From the NCBI RefSeq assembly GCF_011297335.1, contig NZ_JAAOTJ010000001.1, forward strand, positions 868,001-932,000: a DNA stretch of 64,000 nucleotides, read 5' to 3'. The position numbers and the translations under genes were made by a program. Positions 52,195 to 60,330 of this stretch are shown one piece after another. Source of the stretch: Catellatospora methionotrophica. GTDB lineage: Bacteria > Actinomycetota > Actinomycetes > Mycobacteriales > Micromonosporaceae. The notes beneath the pieces are model-generated. The model saw only the letters and a list, made by a program, of their open reading frames with translations. It was not told the DNA's origin and searched no databases. Each line of letters starts with the position of its first letter. Position 1 is the stretch's first letter.

Positions 52195-53003
52195 AGCGCC
52201 AGCCTTCCGGTGAGGAGTGATTCGACTGTTCCGCCGAGCAGCACGTCGCCGCTGTCGGTGATACGCAGGTGCAGCTTGCTCTGCCGATGCCGGTCCGGTG
52301 GACCCTGGCACACCGCGATGTCGCCGCGCCGTCCCTCCGCCGCCGCAATCCGGCCTACGCCGAGCACGGCGCCGCCAGTGGCGTTGTCCTCCCGCCCGGA
52401 CAGCGAGGTGGTGAACACCCGGACCCGCTGGCTGCCGTCGTCGGCGGTGGACTCGAGCACCAGACCGTTCGCGCCGGTCCGCGCGCACAGCGTCAGCACC
52501 TGTTCGGGCGCGATGTCGAGGCTCTCCAGTTGCGCGGAGTCGGCGCAGCGCAGATGAATCCGGCTGCGTGCCTGGCGCAGCAGGAGCGGCTGGGTGCCGG
52601 GGGCCGGTTCGGCCCGCACGAAGCCCGGCCATGACGTGGGCACCGGATCGGGACCCCCGCTCAGCTCCCGGGCCCAGGTGAGCGTCCCTTCCCGGTGGAC
52701 CTCCATGGGCTCGCCACCGCCGTGGCGGACCAGCCGCCGCTGCCCGTCGGCGACGCCGAGCGCGCTCAGCGCGGCCAGCGAGGTTTGCAGGCACTGCGCT
52801 AGCTCCTCGACCGGCGAGAAGGTACGCAGCACGATCTCGCCGGACCCGGTGGAGGTCACGTACGCAGTGTCTGGAACCGCCAGCCGTGCGGCGATCACCG
52901 CGTGGTCGAGGCCCGCGGTGGGGCCGAGGATCACGACAGTGTGGTTGCCGCCCAGCAGGCCGTCGGCGAACACCCGCCCCCACCATGCAGTCACGCCGGT
53001 CAA
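52191..53003 (-). CDS. PhzF/DapF-fold protein with altered catalytic residue
   Basis: A 270-aa member of the PhzF-like isomerase/epimerase fold: GGN-HTVVIL near the N-terminus and EDNATGGAVLGVG late in the chain match GGNPxxVV and EDPVTGSA. In PhzF the catalytic glutamate lies in SETxF; here the site reads PDTAY, with Asp in place of Glu, and the CGHAT motif reads CLQTS. Activity may therefore be changed or lost. A TTG overlapping the aminotransferase stop (TTGA), 8 bases after GGGAGG, is the preferred start; a GTG three codons later is possible. It may isomerise an intermediate made by the neighbouring enolpyruvyl transferase or aminotransferase. This is speculation. Confidence 0.7.
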   Translation of the reverse strand: MTGVTAWWGRVFADGLLGGNHTVVILGPTAGLDHAVIAARLAVPDTAYVTSTGSGEIVLRTFSPVEELAQCLQTSLAALSALGVADGQRRLVRHGGGEPMEVHREGTLTWARELSGGPDPVPTSWPGFVRAEPAPGTQPLLLRQARSRIHLRCADSAQLESLDIAPEQVLTLCARTGANGLVLESTADDGSQRVRVFTTSLSGREDNATGGAVLGVGRIAAAEGRRGDIAVCQGPPDRHRQSKLHLRITDSGDVLLGGTVESLLTGRLAL

Positions 53004-54325
53004 CGCGGCGGCCTCCCGTCGGCCGACTGCATCGCCAGCGCCTGGGCGAACACCCCGACCGACTGGTCGATCTCGTCCTCGGCGATGGTCAGCGGCGGCG
53101 TCCACTTGACGACCGCGCCGTCGGTGCCGCCGCGCAGCGCGAACACGCCCATGCTGCGCATCCGCGCCAATACGGCCCTGGTGAAGGCCGCCCGGTCGTC
53201 GGCCGGCGCCTCGGCGATCCGTACGCCGACCATCAGCCCCCGGCCGAGGGTCTCCAGGCGCACGTGCGGCGGGGCCGCTGCGGCCACCCCGGCGACCAAC
53301 CGCTCGCCCAGGGCGGCCGCGCGAGCTGCCAGGTCGTCGGCGGCCAGGCGTTTCAGGACGGCCGCCCCGGCGGCACAGGCCACCGGATTGGCGGAGAAGG
53401 TACTGGTCTGCCGCAGCGGCGGGACTGCGTCCAGCAGCGCCCGCGGTCCGGCGACCAGCGACAGCGGCAGTCCGCCGCCCAGGGCTTTACCGAGCACCAC
53501 CAGGTCGGGCACCACGCCCTCGTGTTCGAACCCGAAACCGGCGCCGGTGCGGCCGAATCCGGTGAAGATCTCGTCGACGATGAGCAGCTGGCCACGCGCC
53601 GAACAGAAGCTTCTCAGCTCCGACAGCAGGCCCGGCGCGGCCGCGTTCATGCCACCGGCGCCCTGCACCGTCTCGACGATGAGCCCGCCGACGTCGGCGG
53701 CGCCGAAGTCCGGGTGCTCCAGGATCTCCTGGCCGAATCGCAGCCCCTGCTGCTGCGCAGCGTCGCGGTGCAGGTAGCCTGGCGCCACCGGGTAGGGCAG
53801 CGATAGGCCCGCCACCGGCACCTCGGTCGCGACTGAGCGGTAGGCGGAGTTGGCGGTGACGGCGAGCGCGCCGGCGGTCTTGCCGTGGTATCCGCCGAGA
53901 AACCCGAGCACTTGACGCCGGCCGGTGGCGCAGCGGGCGGTTTTCAGTGCCGCTTCAACCGCCTCGGACCCGGTGGTGCACCACAGCAGCACCGGGTCGG
54001 GCCAGGGCAGCCGCGCGGCGAGCTGCTCGCTGAGGTCCGCTCTGGCCGGGGAGCTGACCTGCCAGCCGCCGTGGGCGAAGCGGTCAAGCTGGGCGTGCAT
54101 GGCGGCCAGCACCCCTGGGTCGCCGTGGCCGAGGGCGTGCACGCCGGACCCGGCGGTCAGGTCCAGGTACTCCCGCCCGGCCTCGTCCCAGATCCGGCTG
54201 CCCTGCCCCCGGACGGCCGCGATGCCGATCTCGTCGACGACGGTCGCAGCCATGGACGGGCTCTCCAGCCGGGCCAGGACCGCCAGGCTGCCGGCAGCCG
54301 TGCCCGGTCGTGCATTGTCGGTCAT
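53000..54325 (-). CDS. Class III PLP-dependent aminotransferase
   Basis: A 441-aa omega/ornithine-type aminotransferase. Seen: the N-terminal RIWDEAGREYLDLTAGSGV, the phosphate-binding TTGSEAVEAALKTAR, GGYHGKTAGAL, the PLP-binding Asp in LLIVDEIFTGFGRTG, and the Schiff-base lysine in LGKALGGGLPLS. Members move amino groups between terminal amines or amino acids and keto acids or aldehydes; ornithine, lysine, DABA and adenosylmethionine-8-amino-7-oxononanoate enzymes belong here. The ATG in an ATGA overlap with the creatininase-like gene is preferred over a GTG two codons upstream. In this pathway it likely installs or removes an amino group on a carbon chain built by the EPSP-like and SDR enzymes. 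Confidence 0.9.
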   Translation of the reverse strand: MTDNARPGTAAGSLAVLARLESPSMAATVVDEIGIAAVRGQGSRIWDEAGREYLDLTAGSGVHALGHGDPGVLAAMHAQLDRFAHGGWQVSSPARADLSEQLAARLPWPDPVLLWCTTGSEAVEAALKTARCATGRRQVLGFLGGYHGKTAGALAVTANSAYRSVATEVPVAGLSLPYPVAPGYLHRDAAQQQGLRFGQEILEHPDFGAADVGGLIVETVQGAGGMNAAAPGLLSELRSFCSARGQLLIVDEIFTGFGRTGAGFGFEHEGVVPDLVVLGKALGGGLPLSLVAGPRALLDAVPPLRQTSTFSANPVACAAGAAVLKRLAADDLAARAAALGERLVAGVAAAAPPHVRLETLGRGLMVGVRIAEAPADDRAAFTRAVLARMRSMGVFALRGGTDGAVVKWTPPLTIAEDEIDQSVGVFAQALAMQSADGRPPR

Positions 54326-55113
54326 ACCCACGCCCGCTCCTTGGCCAGCGCGTCGACCCGGGTCAGCAGCGCCTCCGCGACGACCTTGCCCTTGTCGGCG
54401 GTCGCCGCGCGCGGATCGCCGAGCACCCCTGACGGGATGTCCTCCAGCCGGAACCGCTCCACCAGGTGGGAGCGCTTACGCACGTGCAGGTCCGCGCGGG
54501 TGATGTCGCCCTGGGGCATCGTTCCGGCCGCGATCAGCTCGCTGCGGACCCGCTCGGGATACCAGTGCAGGAACACCGAGGTCAGCCCCTCGCCGCCGTG
54601 CGACTCGCTGGTCGAGTCGGACACCTCCTTGATGACGTCGCTGACCAGCTGTGCCCACTCGACCACGACGACGTCGGTGCCGTGCCGCTCGTTGAGGATG
54701 CGGGCGGCCACCATCAGCGGTTCATGGTTCTCGTCGTGGCCGTTGAGGATCAGAACCCGGTTGCTGTGCTGCACGGCCGGCCCGGCCATACCGACGACCT
54801 GGCCGATGAGCACCTCGACCGATACGCGCTGGCTGCCTGGCCAGTCCTGGAACGCGTGGAGCACACCCGTGCGCGCCGAACCCAGGATCACCGCCCCGTG
54901 CTGTCGCGCGGCCAGGGAGGCGATGCGTTCGGCGACCAGGGTGTCGGCGGCCAGCGGAAGGTGCGGGCCGTGCTGTTCCGTGCTGCCCGCGACCACGATC
55001 CAGTACGGCACCTGCGGGGCGCTCGCCTCGAATTCGGTCCATGTCAGATCCTCCAGCCAGACTGCGTCGTGCGCGCCGGCCCTGCCCGTTGAAATGAATT
55101 CCGCCGTCGTCAT
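54322..55113 (-). CDS. Creatininase-family metal-dependent amidohydrolase
   Basis: A 263-aa protein of the creatinine amidohydrolase family, which opens cyclic amides or cuts formamides with two metal ions. The metal-binding signatures are clear: GSTEQHGPHLPLAADT (Glu, His, Asp), LNGHDENH and SESHGGEG. Length is typical. It is coupled to the SDR gene by an ATGA overlap. MftE of mycofactocin synthesis, a peptidase, belongs to the same family, so peptide cleavage is an alternative to lactam hydrolysis. No mycofactocin gene is present. I infer that it trims or opens an amide in the operon's product. Confidence 0.88.
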   Translation of the reverse strand: MTTAEFISTGRAGAHDAVWLEDLTWTEFEASAPQVPYWIVVAGSTEQHGPHLPLAADTLVAERIASLAARQHGAVILGSARTGVLHAFQDWPGSQRVSVEVLIGQVVGMAGPAVQHSNRVLILNGHDENHEPLMVAARILNERHGTDVVVVEWAQLVSDVIKEVSDSTSESHGGEGLTSVFLHWYPERVRSELIAAGTMPQGDITRADLHVRKRSHLVERFRLEDIPSGVLGDPRAATADKGKVVAEALLTRVDALAKERAWV

Positions 55114-55829
55114 GCGAGTCGCCCTCCATCTACGATCACTGTTTGTCCGGTCAGATAGGTGTTGCGGTCGGAGACCAGGAAGGTGACGACCTCCGCGACC
55201 TCGTCCTTGTCGGCGAGGCGGCCCAGCGGGATGTCGGCGACGTAGGCCGCGGTCGACGCGCCCGAACCGGCCCAGCCGGGATTGGCGATCTTGCCGGGGG
55301 CGACGGTGTTCACCAGTACGCCGTCGCGGCCGTAGCGCACCGCGAAAAGCCGGGTCAGTGCCGCCAGGCCCGCTTTCGCGGCGGCGTACGCCGCTCCGGC
55401 GGTCGTGCGCCCGGTGTCGGCGGCGGTGGAGCCCACGAGCACGACCCGCCCGCGACCCGCAGCCGCCATGGCCGGCACGATCGTGCGGGTCAGCAGGAAG
55501 CAGCTGGTCAGGTTGACGTCGATGACCTGCCGGAACAGTGCCGCCGAAACCTCGGCCTCGGCGACCGGCTCACCGTCGGGCCCCTTGGGGGACCAGCCCT
55601 GGCACAGCACCAGCACTTCCGGAGCCCCGAGCCGGTCGAGCAGCAGACGCACCCGCTCGCCGGTAGCCGTCTCGTCCGCGAGGTCCGTCTCGTGGAATTC
55701 GACGCCGGGCAGGGCGGGACCCGCCAGGTCGAGCACCACCACCTTGCGGCCGGCGCGCAGCAGCCGGTCGGCGACCGCCGTGCCGAGCTGCCCGGCGCCG
55801 CCGCCAATCAGCGCGTAGCCGGCGCTCAT
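55110..55829 (-). CDS. Short-chain dehydrogenase/reductase
   Basis: A 239-aa classical SDR. The nucleotide site is GGGAGQLGTAVADRLLRAG, with Asp at the end of the second strand (VVVLDLAG) favouring NAD(H). The catalytic Ser and Tyr-x-x-x-Lys are in VLVGSTAADTG and AAYAAAKAG. The late TGQTVIVDGG is the usual C-terminal strand. The Asn-Ala-Gly motif reads LCQGW, a deviation. It is translationally coupled to both neighbours. It probably oxidises or reduces an alcohol or ketone adjacent to the EPSP-like step. Confidence 0.88.
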   Translation of the reverse strand: MSAGYALIGGGAGQLGTAVADRLLRAGRKVVVLDLAGPALPGVEFHETDLADETATGERVRLLLDRLGAPEVLVLCQGWSPKGPDGEPVAEAEVSAALFRQVIDVNLTSCFLLTRTIVPAMAAAGRGRVVLVGSTAADTGRTTAGAAYAAAKAGLAALTRLFAVRYGRDGVLVNTVAPGKIANPGWAGSGASTAAYVADIPLGRLADKDEVAEVVTFLVSDRNTYLTGQTVIVDGGRLA

Positions 55830-57211
55830 CGGGCCACCACCTCGGCGAAGTAGCGCAGGTCGTCCAGGGCGCCCGGATGCGACGTGGCGACCGAACGGGT
55901 CCCGGCCAGCTCGCATTCGCCACCGGACAGCACCGCCAGCACAAACGCCGCGAATAGGATGCGGTGGTCGGCGGGCAGGTCCACACGGGCCGGCACGACC
56001 GGGCCGCCCGGCCGGACCACCAGGCCCTCAGGCGTGGGCTGCGCGTCGACGCCGAAAGCAGTCAGCAGGTCCAGTGTGGTCTTGATCCGGTCGGTGTCCT
56101 TGCCCCGCAGCTCCCCCGCGTCGGTGATCACCGTCTCGCCGTCGGCGACCGAGGCGAGGGCCGCGACCATGGGCAGTTCGTCGATGGCGCTCTGCACCAG
56201 CCGCGGCCCGGCCACCCGGGTGCCGCGCAGGCGCCGGTCACACCGGACCCGCAGGTCCCCCACCGGTTCCGGGTCCGCGGTGCGGTGCGCTGCTCGGGGT
56301 GATTCGGTGACGGCAGCTCCCATCGACTCGAGAATGCGGAAGAAGCCCGTACGCAGCGGGTTCAGGCAGACCTGCGGGATCGTCAGCTCACGGTGCCGGT
56401 GCGCCGAAGCCAGGTGCAGGGCGGCGAGCAGGGCCGCGCCGGAGGGATCACCCGGCACGGTCAGGTCGAACGCGGCTGGCCGGTGCGGCGTCACCATGAG
56501 GACGTCGGGTGTCTCGTCGACCGGCACCCCGGTCCAGCGCAACAGCCGCTCGGTGTGGTCACGTGCCACGGTCCGGCGGTGGATACGAACCGTGCCGGTG
56601 GCGTGGGTCGCGGCGAACAGCAGCGCCGAGACCGGCTGTGCCGAGTCGACGTCGACCGTGACCGGGCCGCCGTGCAGGCGCGTGCCGCGCACCCTGACCG
56701 GCAGGCGGCCGGGCTCGCCGAGCTCGACGAGGTCCGCGCCCAGCTCCAGCAATGGCTGGATGACCTCGCTCATCGGCCTCGACCGCAGCAGCCGGTTGCC
56801 TGTCACCGTACAGTCCGAGCCGCTTCCGGCCAGCACCGCGAGCAGCAGCCGCGACGTCGTGGCGCTGTTGCCGACGTCGAGGGTCCGGTCACGGAGCCGG
56901 ATGTCGCGGACCTGCCTGCCGACGATGCGTACCGAGCCCGGGCCTTCGGCACTCAGCGGCACGCCGAGCGCGCCCAGGGCGGTGAGGTTGCTGCGAACGT
57001 CGTCGCAGTCGGCCAGGTTGCGCAGCGTCGACGTGCCGTTGGCGATCGCCGACAGCAGGGTGGCGCGCTGGCTGATCGCCTTGTCGGGGTGCGCCCGCAG
57101 CATCAGGCCGGCGCCTTCGGCGATCGGCGCCGCTGTCGCGCGGACCCGGATACGATCGGGGTTCTCACGTGCCGGCCCGAAGATCTCCGCGAGCAGGGAG
57201 TCAGCGCCCAT
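55826..57211 (-). CDS. EPSP-synthase-like enolpyruvyl transferase
   Basis: A 461-aa homologue of AroA, which transfers enolpyruvyl from PEP to a hydroxyl. Core motifs persist: HPDKAISQRATLLSAIANGT (family PGDKSISHRA), GNSATTSRLLL, LLRSRPM, PGDPSGAALLAAL, NPLRTGFFRILESMGA, IDELPMVAALA, RGKDTDRIKT and DHRILFAAFVLAV. Catalytic Lys, Arg, Asp and Glu positions appear intact, so the enzyme is likely active. Local differences, such as PDK-AISQR and RGKDTDR, suggest a substrate other than shikimate 3-phosphate. Clustering with an aminotransferase, SDR and ATP-grasp ligases points to secondary metabolism; NikO and PolA in nikkomycin/polyoxin pathways are known examples of recruited enolpyruvyl transferases. 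An upstream GTG at 57220 is an alternative start. Confidence 0.85.
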   Translation of the reverse strand: MGADSLLAEIFGPARENPDRIRVRATAAPIAEGAGLMLRAHPDKAISQRATLLSAIANGTSTLRNLADCDDVRSNLTALGALGVPLSAEGPGSVRIVGRQVRDIRLRDRTLDVGNSATTSRLLLAVLAGSGSDCTVTGNRLLRSRPMSEVIQPLLELGADLVELGEPGRLPVRVRGTRLHGGPVTVDVDSAQPVSALLFAATHATGTVRIHRRTVARDHTERLLRWTGVPVDETPDVLMVTPHRPAAFDLTVPGDPSGAALLAALHLASAHRHRELTIPQVCLNPLRTGFFRILESMGAAVTESPRAAHRTADPEPVGDLRVRCDRRLRGTRVAGPRLVQSAIDELPMVAALASVADGETVITDAGELRGKDTDRIKTTLDLLTAFGVDAQPTPEGLVVRPGGPVVPARVDLPADHRILFAAFVLAVLSGGECELAGTRSVATSHPGALDDLRYFAEVVAR

Positions 57212-58409
57212 GGTCGGCACCGCCGCTCATCAGTTCGATCAGGACGTCGTCGTCCAGAGGCACGCCGACCTCGACTCCGGCGACCGGCGGGCTGGGCACC
57301 GCTTGCGGGGAGTCCGCCGCGTACTTGGCGTAGCGGTGGCGTTTGCGCTGGAGCCCGAGGCTCTCATCGGGAAGGAACCCGGTCTCCTGCACGAGCAGGT
57401 CACCGTTGCGCACTGCCCTGTCGACGAGGTCCTGGCCGGTCGGCGTGCGGGTGATCAGCAAGGACGTCTTGTCCATCTGCTCGCCTTCGCGGCTGGTGCG
57501 GAAGATGTTCGGGTCGCCGTCGGCGACCGACACGTCAGCCAGGCCGCTCCACCAGTCGGGGCACGCCAGGCAGCGGTAGGTCTTGTACTTCTTGAACTCG
57601 GTGACAAGCTCATGGAAGGGAAGTGAGCGGCGCTGGTCCTCGCGGTCCCAGACCGTGAACTCGCCCGGATACTCCCCGTCGCGGTACTTCAACCTGGTGA
57701 CGTCGGTGAGCGGGATCCCGAGGCGGTGCTCGATGAGGTACTCAGTGCCCTCACGGCGGGTGTTGGATGCGCAGCCCAGCTCGATGGTGAAGGCGACCTT
57801 CTGCGCCGCCGCCGGAACCTGTGGCAGGTTGCGCATCCGGTTGAGCGCCTCGATCTGGCAGGCTAGGCCGACGACCCCGATCCGGGTGTACGGCGCGTCG
57901 CGCAGCAACTGCAGGTTCGGGGTAAGGCAGTAGCTGGCCTGGGCACAGGCGACGATCTCCGCCACGGTCGTCGCCAGGCGCGGCACGGGAACCCAGGGCC
58001 GGGTCTCGTCCCTGCCGATGACCAGCGCCGCGTCGATCTGCCCCAGGCGCAGCGCGGACACCAGCAGGGCGGTCGCCGCACCCCCGGCCGAAGCCGCCCC
58101 GGCGACGGCGGTCTGCGCTGCCCTCCCCGAGTACGTGTTGCGGACGATGCCCGTCCACCGTTCCTCCGCCGACCTGGTCCGGCCGTAGATCCGCAGCTCC
58201 GACTCGGGAACCGCGGTGTGCTTGCCCGGACAGATGTCGACGCAAAGCGTGCATGCTCCGCAGGCGCTCGCGCTGTCGGCTGCCAGCTGTGGCAGCGGCT
58301 GATCGGGTGAGATCCGCAGGATGTCTTCCGGGCACACGGCTGCGCAGGCGCCGCAGCTGGCGCACAGGCCCGGGTCCAGCACGGTTTGTTTGAGCACGGC
58401 AAAGCTCAC
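57201..58409 (-). CDS. FrhB-like iron-sulfur flavoprotein (Coenzyme F420 hydrogenase beta-subunit family)
   Basis: A 402-aa soluble redox protein. Two [4Fe-4S] motifs open the chain (CASCGACAAVCPE at 16-28 and CGACTLCVDICPG near 50-62), followed by FrhB/FdhB N- and C-terminal domains with GGAATALLVSALRLG and GVVGLACQIEALNRM. Relatives transfer electrons between ferredoxin, flavin and F420 and include hydrogenase subunits and divinyl reductases. Two further cysteines in YRCLACPDWWSGLADVSV recall the family's third cluster site. GTG start; stop overlaps the transferase gene. It could carry out a reduction of the enolpyruvyl product or a related double bond. Confidence 0.85.
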   Translation of the reverse strand: MSFAVLKQTVLDPGLCASCGACAAVCPEDILRISPDQPLPQLAADSASACGACTLCVDICPGKHTAVPESELRIYGRTRSAEERWTGIVRNTYSGRAAQTAVAGAASAGGAATALLVSALRLGQIDAALVIGRDETRPWVPVPRLATTVAEIVACAQASYCLTPNLQLLRDAPYTRIGVVGLACQIEALNRMRNLPQVPAAAQKVAFTIELGCASNTRREGTEYLIEHRLGIPLTDVTRLKYRDGEYPGEFTVWDREDQRRSLPFHELVTEFKKYKTYRCLACPDWWSGLADVSVADGDPNIFRTSREGEQMDKTSLLITRTPTGQDLVDRAVRNGDLLVQETGFLPDESLGLQRKRHRYAKYAADSPQAVPSPPVAGVEVGVPLDDDVLIELMSGGADHGR

Positions 58410-58451
58410 GGTGTTTCCCCCATGGTGGTCGAACGCTCCCCGAGGAGCGCG

Positions 58452-59048
58452 TCAACGTGTGGCAGTCAGCGTCGACTCGAGTTGGTTGAGGTGGTCGCGG
58501 TCGTGCCCCGCCAGCACCGCGAGCAGCACCCGCAGTGACTCGGCGCCGCGGTAGGACAGCACGCCCCGCCGGTCCATTTCCTCCGCGCTGAGGGAACGGG
58601 CCAGGGCGACCGTGTTGCGCCGGGCGCAGCGCAACCTTTCGAGTGCGTGCTCCCACGGCTCCACGCCGTAGAAGCGCGACCAGGGGTCCGAGTCGTAACC
58701 GAAGATCGTCGGAGTGTCCTCGGTGAGGATGGACCGGATCCGTACGGCGTTGACCGCTTCGTTGTCGGCCAGGTGGTGGATGAGCTGGGAGGCGCTCCAT
58801 TCGCCAGGCGCCGGACTGATCGTGAGCCGGTCGGCGCCGGCCTTCGCGACGGCCTGGGCGACGGCCTCGGGCAGCGCGTCGAGCAGCTCGATGACGTCCT
58901 GCCCGGCGACGAGCAGGTCGTAGGCGCGTCGCTGGCCCGGTGTGCCGGTCCCGGCGGCCACCGCGCCCTCCAGCCAGGTGCGGGCCTCGGGGTCGTTGGG
59001 CTGGTCGAAAAGTCGGTCGAGGGCGGTGGCCCAGTCCATGGAAGTCAT
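58452..59048 (-). CDS. DinB-family metal-binding protein
   Basis: A 198-aa four-helix DinB/YfiT-type protein. Metal ligands are visible as His in SASQLIHHLADNE and in LAGHDRDHLNQL. Family members include mycothiol- and bacillithiol-dependent transferases and hydrolases; no specific reaction can be assigned. The ATG overlaps the MFS gene stop (ATGA), and 42 bases separate it from the next gene. In a producer it could be a thiol-linked detoxifying or pathway enzyme. Confidence 0.8.
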   Translation of the reverse strand: MTSMDWATALDRLFDQPNDPEARTWLEGAVAAGTGTPGQRRAYDLLVAGQDVIELLDALPEAVAQAVAKAGADRLTISPAPGEWSASQLIHHLADNEAVNAVRIRSILTEDTPTIFGYDSDPWSRFYGVEPWEHALERLRCARRNTVALARSLSAEEMDRRGVLSYRGAESLRVLLAVLAGHDRDHLNQLESTLTATR

Positions 59049-60328
59049 GTGGAGGCTGCCATTCTGTAGGTGGATGCGGCTGCGGGCGGCAGGACGGCAC
59101 GCTGACCGAAGAACCGCTCACGCAGCACCGCGGCTGTCGTCAGGAACAGCGCCAGATAGCCGGCCGCGATAGCGGCGAAGACCAGCGCGGTGCTGTCGAC
59201 TCCCCAGCGCGCGGTCAGTGGTCCGGTGAGCGGGATCAGCGCGATGGCGGTGAGCGACGTCATGCATTCCCTCGCGATGGACAGCCGGCCCAGCACCTCA
59301 CTTGCCGAGCGCAACTGCAGCAGGGTGTCGCCGCTCGTCGCGCCCAACGTGCTGGCTGCGCCGATGAGGCAGAACGCCGCACCCGCCAGCGCCAACGACG
59401 GCGCCACGGCGAGCAGGCCCAGCGCTAGCGCCGCGGTGGCGCACGCGACGCCGATCAGGTATGGCCGTGCGGCGGAGATGCGGCGCACGAGCAGGACGGT
59501 CACGAGTGCGCCGATCGCCGCGCCACCGTCCAGCACCGCGATGCCCGCCGAGCCGCCTGCCATGGCCTGATTCACGGGGGCCACCAGCACCGTCGCCAAA
59601 GACGTGATCACGGACGGCATCACCGCGAGCACCAGGTGCACCCGCAGGCCGGGGTTGCTTACCAGGAGCTGGCCGAGTTCACGCCAATTCTGACGCAGCG
59701 TGATGGCTGGCCCGACAGCCGGGGTGCCGTTGGTCACCGCGGCCGGCCTGCGGTTCGGCATGCTCCGCAGGCGCAGGTGCACGGCGGTGCCGGCCAGGAA
59801 GAACAGGCCGATCGCGCAGATCACGCCGCCACCGGGCAGCAAGGCGAACATGACCGAGACGACGCCCAGCCCACCGAGCTGCGCCACCTGCAACAGGCCG
59901 AACCGCACGGCGTTGACCTGCGTCAGCTTGTCGGTGTCCGCAACCTGCCGGACCATGACGAAGCTGGCGGCTCGGTACAGCGGCCGGATGAACGCCGACA
60001 GCAGGAACACCCCGATCAGCGCAGCCGGGGCCTCGGTCCACCAGTACAGCAGGCCGCCGGCGACCACCGCGACGCCGCGCAGGCAGTTCGAGATCAGCGC
60101 GACCGTCAGCACGTCGCGCCGGTCGAGGATGCTGCCCCCGACCAGCTGACCGACGAAGCCGAGCAGGTATTCGACGCCCACCAGCAGCCCGAACGTGCCC
60201 ACCGAGCCGGTCTGCGCGAACAGCGCCAGCCCCGTGGCAAGGGTGAACCCGCCGACGCCGACATTGGTCAGGAAGAACCCGGTCAGGTAGACCCGGACGC
60301 TGTGTTGCTGAGCTTGCGTGCTGCTCAT
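59045..60328 (-). CDS. MFS exporter of the 12-gene operon
   Basis: A 427-aa major facilitator with about 12 membrane helices. It opens VRVYLTGFFLTNVGVGGFTL and carries the loop GGSILDRRDVLTVALISN. It is more similar in style to the DHA3-like efflux proteins than to sugar carriers. It starts two bases after the ATP-grasp stop and is coupled to the DinB gene. Its position as second gene suggests export of the pathway product or self-resistance. Confidence 0.85.
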   Translation of the reverse strand: MSSTQAQQHSVRVYLTGFFLTNVGVGGFTLATGLALFAQTGSVGTFGLLVGVEYLLGFVGQLVGGSILDRRDVLTVALISNCLRGVAVVAGGLLYWWTEAPAALIGVFLLSAFIRPLYRAASFVMVRQVADTDKLTQVNAVRFGLLQVAQLGGLGVVSVMFALLPGGGVICAIGLFFLAGTAVHLRLRSMPNRRPAAVTNGTPAVGPAITLRQNWRELGQLLVSNPGLRVHLVLAVMPSVITSLATVLVAPVNQAMAGGSAGIAVLDGGAAIGALVTVLLVRRISAARPYLIGVACATAALALGLLAVAPSLALAGAAFCLIGAASTLGATSGDTLLQLRSASEVLGRLSIARECMTSLTAIALIPLTGPLTARWGVDSTALVFAAIAAGYLALFLTTAAVLRERFFGQRAVLPPAAASTYRMAAST

Positions 60329-60330
60329 GG

